Notes under the pieces: model-generated
Databases searched by the model: none
What the model was told of the DNA's origin: nothing
What the model saw: the letters and a program-made list of their open reading frames with translations, nothing else
Position numbers and translations under genes: made by a program
Assembly (NCBI RefSeq): GCF_011044495.1
Contig: NZ_CP049143.1
Span: 7,750,001-7,814,000 of the forward strand
DNA length: 64,000 nt
Source: Roseimicrobium sp. ORNL1
Lineage (GTDB): Bacteria > Verrucomicrobiota > Verrucomicrobiia > Verrucomicrobiales > Verrucomicrobiaceae
Direction: 5' to 3'
Shown: positions 33,886-42,794 of the stretch, piece by piece
How the letters are laid out: each line of letters begins with the position of its first letter
Numbering within the stretch: the first letter of the stretch is position 1

Positions 33886-34102
33886 GGATTTCGGCGGTGC
33901 GTCGTGGGATCCTAACGGTTTGGCGGCGGTTGGTGCAATCGCAGCCATCGAAACTCACCATTTTTAGCGGGTCTTTCTTCGCCATCCGTACTTCTGATCT
34001 GTCACACGCCGTGTCCGTTGCACATCCAGTTCCGATTCAGGTGCCTGCGCCGGGGCTCGACATCGGCGCAGCCACGCCTATCGTTTCGTCTGCCACTTTT
34101 CC

Positions 34103-36055
34103 ATGACGCTCGAACAGTTCCTCGGCAACCGCTACCGCCTCATTGCGCGACTGCCCTCGCTTGGCGCCACGCACCAGCGTTATGCCGTGCAGGCGAACAA
34201 TGGCACGCCGGATTACCTGTCGCTGAGCTACTGTGACTATACGAAGCCGGTGAGCATGGATGCCCTGGGCAAGCAGCGCCGCGCTGCGGAGGTGATGATG
34301 CGCCCCCCGATGGGACTGCTGTGTCGCGTGACGGATTTTCAGCTCAAGGCGGACTACCAGTGGACCGTTTCCGAGTACCCCGGTGACTACAGCCTGCGGG
34401 AGCTCCTGCAGCAGAGGCAGTCCCTGAGCATGGAGGAGGTGGAGGCCTTTCTGCGCTTGATTACCGAGGCCTGTGAGGCTGCCACGTCGCTGGGCTGGCC
34501 GCGCCTGCAACTGGAGGCGGGGCACCTCTATCTGGATCCCCGGGTGGGACTGCCGCGCATCCCGGCGCCGGACATCCCCTCCTTTGACAACTCCGGCGCG
34601 GACTCGGTCGACATGGACCCCATGGCGACGATGCAATTCAGCGCCGCCGCCTTGCGCGCCGCCCTGGTGGAGCCGGTGCCGCGGGACACGCACGAGTACG
34701 TCCTGCCGCTGGCCGCGCTCACCTGTGACCTGCTCGGCCAGCCGCAGCACATGCGCGGGGGAAATGCGCGCTACCAGCCGGTGCCGCAGCTCACTTCCCA
34801 GCAAAACGTGCTCCTGCGCCGCGCGCTCACCAGTGAGGGCCGTGCGGGCTTCGGCTCGGCCAAGGCGTTCATGGATGAGTTCTTTGGCGTGACGATGAAT
34901 GCGAACGTCGCCGCGCACACCGAGCGCCTGCGGACGCTCACGACTTCTCCCCAGCAACGCCCGCCGACCACCGGAGGCCCTGCGAGCGCTCCCCCTCTTC
35001 CTTCTCCCTCTCCCCCGCCCCAGCCCCAGCCCCAGCCCCAGCCCCAGCCTTCGCCCCCGATGGCCAGTCCCAACACGGGGCCGGTGAACTCGTCTCCGGC
35101 GTTCACCACGGGTTCGCACGGTGGCTCTGGGCTTACGGTGCTGCTTTCCACCGTGGGCAGCGCCTCCGCCACCAATGCTGAGGCGCCGGTGAGTTTCGAT
35201 GCCGTGACGGTGAAGCGCACCGGGCCACCGCCGCTGCCCCCCACCCGCCCCAAAGAAGGCGTCGTGCTGGTGACTGCGGCGGATCGGGAGGCTGCGGAAA
35301 AGCTCAGTCCTACTGTCCGCGTCCGCCTGGTGCCGGACAGTGAGGAGGCGCCGATTTTTGCCCTGGTGGGCGAAGATACCCTGGTGCTCGGCCGCTCCGC
35401 CAGCGATGCGGACTTCATTGCGCAGTTCCGCCCGCGCTCCAATGTGAACGACGCCCGCTCGCGCCGCGTCAGCCGTGCCCAGGCGCGTGTCCAGCTCAAG
35501 GACGGAAAGCTTGCCATCGAAGAGAGTGATGCGGTGAATCCCACCGTGCTGCAGGATGCGCCCATTCCGGGATTCACCGAGGCGGACCTGCCGGTGAACT
35601 TCCTGCTGGCTGGCGAGTTCCCCATTGAAGCTCGCGCGATTGCCACGGACTTTGTCACGGGGCGTGAGGTGCAGAACTGGCCCGACCCGGGAACGGAGAA
35701 GCTCCGTGGCGCCGTCATCCTGCGACCGGGTGGCAGCGGGGTGCTCCTCTGCGAGGCGGCCATGGTGCTCAGCGATGTGGGCATCCATTTCTCAAAATCC
35801 GGCCGTCCCTGGCTGCGGGCAGATGCCGCCGCGCATGCGGTGGCGCGCGTGCATCGCTATGCTGGACAGTTCTGGTTTGAGCCTTTGGAGGCCAGTTTGG
35901 TTGCGGTGGCCACCGGTACGGATCTCCGCAGCAAGCCGAGTGAGCTCATCCTTCTTACGGATGGAGCCAAGGTCCGCCTCGGCCCCTACGGCTACACGGT
36001 GCAGACCTATGAGCTGCCGACGGCGAGTTCGTCAGGCGCATCGCAGGCTGCTTGA
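34103..36055 (+). CDS. Pseudokinase-like N-domain, Pro-rich linker, degenerate FHA domain
   Basis: 650 residues. The first 260 or so follow the order of a small protein kinase (NRYRLIARLPSLGATHQRYA, then VSEYPGDYSLRELLQQ, as in a hinge region), but no HRD, catalytic Asp or DFG is found, so it is probably an inactive kinase fold. A Pro/Gln linker at about 300-325 follows. At about 405-490 an FHA-like domain shows LGRSASD and SRAQAR; the usual His is replaced by Gln and the NG pair is unclear. The remaining 150 residues are unassigned. It could act as a scaffold in phospho-signalling. Confidence 0.65.
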   Translation: MTLEQFLGNRYRLIARLPSLGATHQRYAVQANNGTPDYLSLSYCDYTKPVSMDALGKQRRAAEVMMRPPMGLLCRVTDFQLKADYQWTVSEYPGDYSLRELLQQRQSLSMEEVEAFLRLITEACEAATSLGWPRLQLEAGHLYLDPRVGLPRIPAPDIPSFDNSGADSVDMDPMATMQFSAAALRAALVEPVPRDTHEYVLPLAALTCDLLGQPQHMRGGNARYQPVPQLTSQQNVLLRRALTSEGRAGFGSAKAFMDEFFGVTMNANVAAHTERLRTLTTSPQQRPPTTGGPASAPPLPSPSPPPQPQPQPQPQPSPPMASPNTGPVNSSPAFTTGSHGGSGLTVLLSTVGSASATNAEAPVSFDAVTVKRTGPPPLPPTRPKEGVVLVTAADREAAEKLSPTVRVRLVPDSEEAPIFALVGEDTLVLGRSASDADFIAQFRPRSNVNDARSRRVSRAQARVQLKDGKLAIEESDAVNPTVLQDAPIPGFTEADLPVNFLLAGEFPIEARAIATDFVTGREVQNWPDPGTEKLRGAVILRPGGSGVLLCEAAMVLSDVGIHFSKSGRPWLRADAAAHAVARVHRYAGQFWFEPLEASLVAVATGTDLRSKPSELILLTDGAKVRLGPYGYTVQTYELPTASSSGASQAA

Positions 36056-36075
36056 GGATTCATCGGACCGTTGTC

Positions 36076-37248
36076 CTAGGGTTCGCGGATCAGCCAGCGC
36101 CTCAGCAGGGATGGCATGCGTTCCGTAAGTTGCTTCCAGCGCCGCTTCTCCTCCTCCAGACGTTGCTTGAGTTTGGCCACGCGTCCGCGAGAGGTGCGCG
36201 CTTGTTCACGTGCCTGGCTGAGGCGGTGATCGGCCCCTTTAATCAGCGGGCCCAGTGTCGCGAGGTAGGCGCTCAGGGCGCTGCTTTCACTGGAGGGATC
36301 CTTGGTGGGTGTCGTAGACCACGTGGCATGGACTTCGGCATAGAGCGCCTCGAGTTGCCCGCAGGTGCCATCGAAGCTGTGCAGGGCTCTCACCCGTCGC
36401 GTCACCTCGGCGGCGATGCCGGGGTCGAAGCGCCGGATCTCTTTCTCCACGCGCTTCACCTCCATGGGGAAGATGTCGCCGGGAACGGTGAAGTTTCGAC
36501 GGCTCCAGAACTCGAGTGAGTTTGGCTCAATAAGAGGGCCGCAGCCGCGGACGCTGCACGGCATGACGGCACAGCCGCAGGCCATGGCCTCCAGTGCTGA
36601 CCGACCGATGGCGAAGACGAGGTCGTACTCCGGCAGTACCTCCTCGGGAGCGGTGACGGCATTGCCGAAAGGGGCGCCCAGCTTGTCGAGGCGGATGCCC
36701 GCGCGGTCACAGGTCTGCTGGAGACGGCTCACGTGGCTAGCGGGGATGAAGGCGTTTCCATACAGCAGCGCGCGGCGGGGCCGCTGGCAGAGTTCACGGA
36801 CTTTGTGGAAGCGGCCCAAGTGCACTGAGTTCGAAAAGATGCCGATCTCTCCGGCAGGCCGGCCTGTTTCAATGGCCAGCCAGAGCCGCATTGCCTCCGC
36901 CATGCCCACGTACTTGAGGATGCGCGGATGCCTGGGCGGTCGCTCCTGCCAGGGGCCGTAGCCGTGGCAGTAGTAGATGGCAGGTGTGGTGGGAAAGGCA
37001 CAAAGCGCCGTCATGGTGGCCAGGTGATGCTGACCATGAATCACCTCCGGCACGAACCCGCAGGCAGCGGGAGACTCCACCACGGGCACGCCGCGCGCGT
37101 CGAGAGCGGCGCTCACAGAACCACGCAGCCAGGCATAGACCGCCACGGTGTGCCCCCGTTCTTGCAGGGCCACCGCGAGGTCGCTGATGAACACTTGCGT
37201 GCCGCCGCGGACCTCATGGAGTTCGTCGTTGGTGAGGAGCAGCTTCAT
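36076..37248 (-). CDS. Glycosyltransferase, GT-B fold (GT4-like)
   Basis: 390 residues. The N-domain starts LLLTNDELHEVRGGTQVFIS with the GG loop typical of GT4 enzymes. The C-domain has GRSALEAMACGCAVMPCSVR, the E-x7-E-like donor site region. A basic coiled-coil tail (about 330-390) ends it, unusual for the family. It overlaps the upstream Mpl-like gene by ATGA (37245-37248), so the two may act on the same cell-wall or surface glycan precursor. Donor and acceptor are unknown. Confidence 0.8.
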   Translation of the reverse strand: MKLLLTNDELHEVRGGTQVFISDLAVALQERGHTVAVYAWLRGSVSAALDARGVPVVESPAACGFVPEVIHGQHHLATMTALCAFPTTPAIYYCHGYGPWQERPPRHPRILKYVGMAEAMRLWLAIETGRPAGEIGIFSNSVHLGRFHKVRELCQRPRRALLYGNAFIPASHVSRLQQTCDRAGIRLDKLGAPFGNAVTAPEEVLPEYDLVFAIGRSALEAMACGCAVMPCSVRGCGPLIEPNSLEFWSRRNFTVPGDIFPMEVKRVEKEIRRFDPGIAAEVTRRVRALHSFDGTCGQLEALYAEVHATWSTTPTKDPSSESSALSAYLATLGPLIKGADHRLSQAREQARTSRGRVAKLKQRLEEEKRRWKQLTERMPSLLRRWLIREP

Positions 37249-38732
37249 CCGCGCGGTTTCCTCTTCTTCTGGTGTGCAGATGTCTCACGCAGGGCTTCTT
37301 TCAGCGCCTCTACCACGGCTGCCGTTTCCTCGCCGCGGATCATCGAAAAGGAAATCACCACCACATCTCCGGGGCGGCACAGACGCCGGACGGCGGACTC
37401 CATGGCGCTGACACCCTTCACACGGTGGGCTTCTGTTCCCAGCGCCCGCAGCCTTCGGCAGAAGCCTGAAATAGAAAAGGGCCGTGGCAGCCACCGGAGT
37501 TCCACCGGTGGGGCGGCGATAACCACGTCGGCATTTCCAGCGATGCTTTCAGGGAGCGTCTGCTTCCACGGCCCATCTTCGCCGGAGGTGTAGCGAGGTT
37601 CGAAAAGCAGGACCAGCCGCTGTTTGGGATGCCGGCCCCGCACCGCTTCCAGCGTCGCCCGCAGCGCGAGAGGGTGGTAGGCTTCGTCCGTGTAGATGGG
37701 GAGGCCCTCCTCGTGGCCCACCGGATCGAGACGCCCTTCCACCCCAGGGAACTCCTTCAGAGCGAGGGAAGACTGCTTCAGCGACACGCCGGCATGGCGG
37801 GCCATCACCGCTGCGATCGCCGCATTGCGTGCATGCATCCTTCCGGGCAGCAGCAGTTCAAAGGCCACGTTGGCGACATGGAACTTCGTGCCTGAGGACG
37901 TCTCGCGATACTTCGTGATCCTTACCGTGGCTGCCGATCTGGAAAAGCCCACGGTCGTGACCGGAGTTGGCGTCAGCCCGACGAGCGACATAGCCCCCTC
38001 ATCATCCGCGTTTAGCGTGAGGCTCCCGGTTCGCGGCACTTGGTGGACGAGATGCACAAAGGCCTCGCGGTAGGATTCGGGCGAGGGATACACCTCCAGA
38101 TGGTCGTGCTGCAGACTGGTCACACCCACATGCCGGGGGTGGTACCGCAGAAATTTTGGCAGCGGGTCCCCCACCCCACAGGGATATTCGTCCCCCTCCA
38201 GCACCATCATGGGTTTCCCACTGAGGGTGAGGCGTTCCCGCCCGCCGCGAATCTGCCCGCCAAGAAGGAAGTCCGGAGTTTTCCCCACGGACTGCAGGAT
38301 CCAAAGCAGCATCGCGGTCGTGCTGGTCTTGCCCTTGGTCCCGGTGACTACGAAATTCTCCGTCTCCCGAAGGAAATACTGCTGGAGGAAGGCGGCGGTA
38401 TTCCACACCGGAATACCCCGGTCCATGGCGGCCTCCAGCTCGCGGTCGCCCCGCCTCACGAGGGAGCCTGTCACCACAACATCCACACGCTCAGGGAGAT
38501 TCCGTTCATGAGGTGTCGACGCAACCTGAATTCCGGCGCTCTTGAGGAGTGCCGGCATGGGAGGAAAGGCCACGCTGTCCGTGCCGGAAACCTCCGCGCC
38601 CAGGCGTTTCAGGGCCATCGCCAGGCTGCCCACCAGCCGCCCGTGAATCCCCAGAAAATGGATTCGTCGAGGCACGCGCCGCATGTGAGGAGCGGAGGCC
38701 TTTCCCCTGGCGCTTTTTTGACCCATGCCCAC
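37245..38732 (-). CDS. Mur ligase, Mpl/MurC-like
   Basis: 495 residues. Order of motifs: N-terminal HFLGIHGRLVGSLAMALKRL (the G-x-x-G UDP-MurNAc loop), ATP P-loop VVTGTKGKTSTTAMLLWIL, then YTDEAYHPLALRATL. The P-loop uses TKGKTS where MurC has THGKTT, and the DEAYHP motif replaces DDYAHHP. Mpl attaches recycled tripeptide to UDP-MurNAc; MurC adds L-Ala. The changes leave the substrate open. It is coupled to a glycosyltransferase gene. Confidence 0.82.
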   Translation of the reverse strand: MGMGQKSARGKASAPHMRRVPRRIHFLGIHGRLVGSLAMALKRLGAEVSGTDSVAFPPMPALLKSAGIQVASTPHERNLPERVDVVVTGSLVRRGDRELEAAMDRGIPVWNTAAFLQQYFLRETENFVVTGTKGKTSTTAMLLWILQSVGKTPDFLLGGQIRGGRERLTLSGKPMMVLEGDEYPCGVGDPLPKFLRYHPRHVGVTSLQHDHLEVYPSPESYREAFVHLVHQVPRTGSLTLNADDEGAMSLVGLTPTPVTTVGFSRSAATVRITKYRETSSGTKFHVANVAFELLLPGRMHARNAAIAAVMARHAGVSLKQSSLALKEFPGVEGRLDPVGHEEGLPIYTDEAYHPLALRATLEAVRGRHPKQRLVLLFEPRYTSGEDGPWKQTLPESIAGNADVVIAAPPVELRWLPRPFSISGFCRRLRALGTEAHRVKGVSAMESAVRRLCRPGDVVVISFSMIRGEETAAVVEALKEALRETSAHQKKRKPRG

Positions 38733-38870
38733 CTATAGCTGAAGCGCGGGCCGGGCAGCAAGGGGCATCCGCGATGCAGGGGCCAACGCGTGAACCCAAA
38801 AATCGTGGGAATTCCTTCTTTCGCAGGCATGTTCGCTGGGGGAAGGCCGTATTGCCTTTCTGCGTGACAG

Positions 38871-41390
38871 ATGGGCAGCTTCCCGTATGCTGAAGTGCTC
38901 GAAGATTCGGAACGCGGGAAACCCGTCATGAACCCTTTGGATGATACGCTGAAAATTGATCCCATTACGCCGCGGGAGATTCCGCCGGCTGGGAATGCCA
39001 ATGTCAGCATCCTGGACACGGATCTGGATTTGCAGCAGACCGTGCGCATGCCGGGCGCGGGCACGCTGGTCTTTAACCGTTATCGCCTGCAGCGTGTGCT
39101 TGGGCGTGGAGGCATGGGAGTGGTGTGGCTTGCCGTGGACACCAAGCTTGAGCGTGCCGTGGCCTTGAAGTTTTTGCCGGATGCCGTGGGCATCGACCCG
39201 GTGGCGCTCAAAGAGCTCAAGGAGGAAACCCGCCGCGGCCTGGACCTCGCGCACCCGAACATCGTACGGTTCTACGACTTCGTGGATGATGATGATGGCG
39301 CCGCGGCGATCAGCATGGAGTTCGTGGATGGCAAGAGCCTCTCCGAGCGCCGCATTTCCCTGCCGCATCACATCTTCACGGTGGATCAACTTGGTCCCTG
39401 GGTGGGCCAAATGTGTGATGCCCTGGACTACGCGCACCTGCAGAAGCGCATCGTCCACCGCGACCTGAAGCCAGCCAATCTCATGGTGAATTCGGAGTCG
39501 CAGATGAAGATCTCCGATTTCGGCATTTCGTGCAGCCTCTCGGACACGATGAGCCGCCTGAGCCGCGCGAACCAGCATTCGGGCACGAGCGGCACCCTGC
39601 TCTACATGAGTCCCCAGCAGGCCATGGGAGACCGGCCCAACCCCACGGATGACATCTATGCCGTGGGCGCGACCCTGTATGAGTTGTTGACGGGCAAGCC
39701 GCCCTTCTACCGCGGGGATATCACGACGCAAATCACGGGCAAGATTGCACCGAAGCTCAAGGACCGCCGCGAGGAACTTGGGATCCCCGCCTCCGATAAT
39801 ATTCCACGGGAGTGGGAGGAGGCCATTGCTGCGTGCCTGGAGAAAGACCCTGCGCGCCGACCACAGAGCGCCGGTGAGCTGGCCCAGATGCTGGGTGTTT
39901 CCCTGCGCAGCGAGATGAAGCCACTCACGCCGCAGGTGAAGACGAATTCCGAAGGCCTGCGGCCGATTGAAATCTCGTCCCCTCCGACGGAGAAGCAGGC
40001 AATGGCGGCGACGACGGCTTCCATGACGCGGTGGATTGCCACGGCGTGTGGGGTCCTGCTGCTGCTCGCTTGTATCAGCGGCGGTTACTGGTGGTGGACC
40101 AACCGTCCGGGAGAGTGGGCCGTGCAGACGGAGCCTGCGGGAGCCACGATTACCATTGGGACGCGTGTGTTCAAGGCGCCTGCCGTGATTACTGGACTGC
40201 CGCCGGGTGAAAATCGGGCTACCGTTTCCAAGGAAGGGTTCGCAACCCGCATGGTGGCGGTCACGGTGCTTCCCGGTAAGCGGGCGGAGAGTGGTCTCGT
40301 AAGCATGGTGCGTAGCGTGGGAAAGCTCACGGTCTCCAGTGATCCGGATGAAGTGGACTTTGTGGTGAGGTCCCTCACCAACGAAAACCAACCTAAAGAG
40401 AGTGGCGTGACGCCCAAGGTCCTGAATCTGCCGGTTGGCAAATACGAGGTGACCATGGAGCACGACAAGGTGATAAAGATTACCAACGTGGAGGTTCTCG
40501 AGGGGGAGACGCCGCGGGCGTTTTCCGAGTTCGAGAAGCCGGCTCCGGTCCCGCCACCTGCTCCTACGCCAGCACCCGCCCCGGTGGTTACCGCCAACAC
40601 CTCTCCTCCTGCGTCAGCGCCCCCATCGATGCCGTCTTCCGCGGACATGCCACCGGCGGAAAGCAGCGCCACCCCGTCTGGCTCCGCTCCGCCGGCTCCC
40701 GGTCCGGATTCCACCGCCAATAGCATCCCTCCTTCCCCTCCGGCGTCAGCGCCATCGACCTCGATGCCGTCATCTGCGGGCACACCTCCGACCGCCGCCC
40801 CGACGACAGGGGCGAATGCTGGTGCTCCTGCACCCGCACCTGCTCCTGGGGCGACTCCGACTGCGGCCAGTAGTGCCAGTTTCGATCCGTCTGCCCCGCC
40901 GCCCGCTCAAAATCCTGCCGTGGCCGGACCTTCCGCTCCGGGAGAAGCAGCTCCGGCTGGAACCCAGCCGACCGTGGGCGAGCCTGCAGAAGGCCACTGG
41001 AAGCTTGATGAACTCTTCTCCAGCTCTGCCTACAACGGTTATTCCGAAGCAGGACGCCGCTATCTGCTCTACAAGGCGCAGCTCGGACTGAAGATCGGCG
41101 CGGATGGAAAGGTCGGGCCTGGCACCCACAAGGCCATCCAGAAATTCCAGACCGCAAACTCGCTGCAGCCCACCGGGCAGCTGGATGGTCCGACGCTTTC
41201 GGCTCTTGAGCTGACAAACGTGCCTGACAAATCCGAATGGTCAGCGCCGAAGAGCAGTGGCGGCAGCAGCAGCCGCTCCAACGGTGGTCGTACTCCTGAA
41301 AGCGAGAAGACCGCGGCACGCAAATTCATCGAGAGAAACATCCTGGGAGGCAGAGACCTCAAGGAAGTGTTCAAGGGCAGCAAGCAGTAG
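38871..41390 (+). CDS. Ser/Thr protein kinase with PEGA and peptidoglycan-binding domains
   Basis: 839 residues (ATG 38871, or 38928: MNPLDDTLKI). Kinase about 68-345: G-loop LGRGGMGVVW, Lys in VALKFLP, HRDLKPAN near 195, DFG in ISDFGIS, activation segment ending SPQQ. One membrane helix at about 385-407. Outside the membrane is a PEGA domain (about 415-490), then an Ala/Pro-rich linker, and a PG-binding-1 domain at about 710-785 (DGKVGPGTHKAIQKFQ). The plan suggests a sensor of cell-wall state. Targets could include the FHA proteins at 8.8 kb and 34.1 kb, but this is inference. Confidence 0.93.
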   Translation: MGSFPYAEVLEDSERGKPVMNPLDDTLKIDPITPREIPPAGNANVSILDTDLDLQQTVRMPGAGTLVFNRYRLQRVLGRGGMGVVWLAVDTKLERAVALKFLPDAVGIDPVALKELKEETRRGLDLAHPNIVRFYDFVDDDDGAAAISMEFVDGKSLSERRISLPHHIFTVDQLGPWVGQMCDALDYAHLQKRIVHRDLKPANLMVNSESQMKISDFGISCSLSDTMSRLSRANQHSGTSGTLLYMSPQQAMGDRPNPTDDIYAVGATLYELLTGKPPFYRGDITTQITGKIAPKLKDRREELGIPASDNIPREWEEAIAACLEKDPARRPQSAGELAQMLGVSLRSEMKPLTPQVKTNSEGLRPIEISSPPTEKQAMAATTASMTRWIATACGVLLLLACISGGYWWWTNRPGEWAVQTEPAGATITIGTRVFKAPAVITGLPPGENRATVSKEGFATRMVAVTVLPGKRAESGLVSMVRSVGKLTVSSDPDEVDFVVRSLTNENQPKESGVTPKVLNLPVGKYEVTMEHDKVIKITNVEVLEGETPRAFSEFEKPAPVPPPAPTPAPAPVVTANTSPPASAPPSMPSSADMPPAESSATPSGSAPPAPGPDSTANSIPPSPPASAPSTSMPSSAGTPPTAAPTTGANAGAPAPAPAPGATPTAASSASFDPSAPPPAQNPAVAGPSAPGEAAPAGTQPTVGEPAEGHWKLDELFSSSAYNGYSEAGRRYLLYKAQLGLKIGADGKVGPGTHKAIQKFQTANSLQPTGQLDGPTLSALELTNVPDKSEWSAPKSSGGSSSRSNGGRTPESEKTAARKFIERNILGGRDLKEVFKGSKQ

Positions 41391-41687
41391 CTGGAACACA
41401 GTCTATTTTGTCGACTGATTGACGGATTCTGGTTCTGATCCAAGGCTGGATCACATGTGTGTTCGCAGCCGATGATCTTCCATTACCCGGGTGCGATATG
41501 GAGAAATAGATGGCGCGGCAGATGCTGCCTCCATTGGGGTACGCACGTGCGCGAATTGTATGTGGACGCAGGCGGTTCCAAAAAAATTCAGAAAACCTGT
41601 CACGCGCCTTTGGGCCGCTACATGAATATGGCAAAACCAAACATCATTTTGCCAGTGCAACCTTCTACAGTTCGAAAGTCAAAGATC
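41391..41687. other. Intergenic region without a supported gene
   Basis: 297 bp downstream of the kinase. No ORF with a credible start; nothing else recognised apart from the CGCACGTGCG palindrome near 41545. Confidence 0.4.
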
Positions 41688-42206
41688 ATGAAAATCAGCA
41701 TCAAAAACCTCATCATCACCGGCGCTCTCATGATCGCCTCCACCTCAGCCGTCAAGGCTGACCCGCGTGAAGCGGAAGACGTCGCCTACCGCATGGCCAC
41801 CAACTATGTCGCGAAAGGTTTCTCCATGGCTCCTACCGACCACTCCGGCGTGCTCGGCGGTGGCCAGGCCATCCGCTTCCTGATTCCCGTGACCAAGGGC
41901 CTGGACTATGTGTTCCTCGCCGGTGCGGACCAGAGCGCGCTCGATGTGGACGTGTATGTCTATGATGAAGTGGGCAACTTGATCCTTGATGACCGTCGCA
42001 GCACCAAGCTGGCCGGTGTGCAGTTCCGCGCCAGCTACAACGGTACCGCCATGGTGTACCTGAACATGGCCCGCGCCAATGGCCTCGCCAGCTACTATGT
42101 GCTCGTGGGCCGCCGTGGCGCTGCCAAGGGAGGCATGAGCAGCACGACGCTCACCAGCGGCAGCCAGAATCCGATTGTTGAAACGGCTGTGACGGCCGGC
42201 AACTAA
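41688..42206 (+). CDS. Secreted protein of unknown function
   Basis: 172 residues from the ATG at 41688. Signal peptide MKISIKNLIITGALMIASTS, cleaved near AVKA-D. The mature part is beta-strand-like with repeated Asp and Gly (ALDVDVYVYDEVGNLILDDR). An ORF start at 41457 would add 77 residues without signal. No family is recognised. Confidence 0.75.
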   Translation: MKISIKNLIITGALMIASTSAVKADPREAEDVAYRMATNYVAKGFSMAPTDHSGVLGGGQAIRFLIPVTKGLDYVFLAGADQSALDVDVYVYDEVGNLILDDRRSTKLAGVQFRASYNGTAMVYLNMARANGLASYYVLVGRRGAAKGGMSSTTLTSGSQNPIVETAVTAGN

Positions 42207-42317
42207 GCAGCAGCCGAACTTGTGACCGAGGCCCTGCCACTCCGGTGGTGGGGAACAGGTCTCCAACAAGCCACAGTAGTCACCCATTCGTCACAACCCT
42301 TGTCATCGTCATCTGTC

Positions 42318-42542
42318 ATGAAACGCATCGTCATCTCCTTGAGCCTTGCTCTTTCCGCCCTCACCCTCGCGAGTTGCGCGAGCGACCCGCCCCCCACCCA
42401 TGTGCATCACTATCACACCCGCACCCGCTATGTGGAGCCCTCCTACAAGCCCGCCGGTGTGAGCGACAACTACAACACGAACGTGTATAGCCAGCCTGAA
42501 GGTTTCTCCGCGGTTGCTCCTCCGCACAGCTACTCCAACTAA
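42318..42542 (+). CDS. Small lipoprotein, His/Tyr-rich
   Basis: 74 residues. Signal MKRIVISLSLALSALTLASC has Cys as lipobox. The mature part is rich in His, Tyr and Pro (THVHHYHTRTRYVEPSYKPA), perhaps metal-binding, though this is not certain. Ends ahead of a strong terminator. Confidence 0.75.
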   Translation: MKRIVISLSLALSALTLASCASDPPPTHVHHYHTRTRYVEPSYKPAGVSDNYNTNVYSQPEGFSAVAPPHSYSN

Positions 42543-42636
42543 GTTGCAGACCGGCTAACAAGCGAAGTAGAACGCGGAGTTCACGGAGTCCGCCGGACGA
42601 TCAAGAAACAAAACGTTCCCCCCCGGCCCTCCCAAG

Positions 42637-42669
42637 GCGCCAGCCCTCACAGGCTGGCGCTTTTGTTTT
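42637..42669 (+). terminator. Rho-independent terminator
   Basis: Stem GCGCCAGCC/GGCTGGCGC with loop CTCACA, followed by TTTTGTTTT. It ends transcription from the lipoprotein gene at 42318-42542. Confidence 0.9.
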
Positions 42670-42674
42670 GTGAT

Positions 42675-42706
42675 GAGGAAACGCAAAGCAACAAAGCTGC
42701 AAAGGA
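42675..42706 (+). repeat. Inverted repeat J, left arm
   Basis: About 32 bp (GAGGAAACGCAAAGCAAC core) inverted at 42762-42794 with two mismatches and one gap. It lies between convergent genes. Confidence 0.75.
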
Positions 42707-42761
42707 AGACGAGATTGATGACTGGATCTCACTGCGGATCCCATCTTCTGAGAATCATAGA

Positions 42762-42794
42762 TCCTTTGCTGCTTCGTTGCTTTGCGTTTCCCTC
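42762..42794 (-). repeat. Inverted repeat J, right arm
   Basis: Inverted partner of 42675-42706; its last base is immediately before the stop codon of the gene at 42795-43640. Confidence 0.75.

Noticed and set aside
34037-35788. 583-residue ORF antisense to the pseudokinase-FHA gene
   Set aside because: The + strand gene has recognisable FHA and kinase-like order; the antisense product is Arg/Gly-rich and lacks any domain.
38733-40463. 576-residue ORF antisense to the Ser/Thr kinase
   Set aside because: The kinase motifs on the + strand are unmistakable; the antisense ORF has none.
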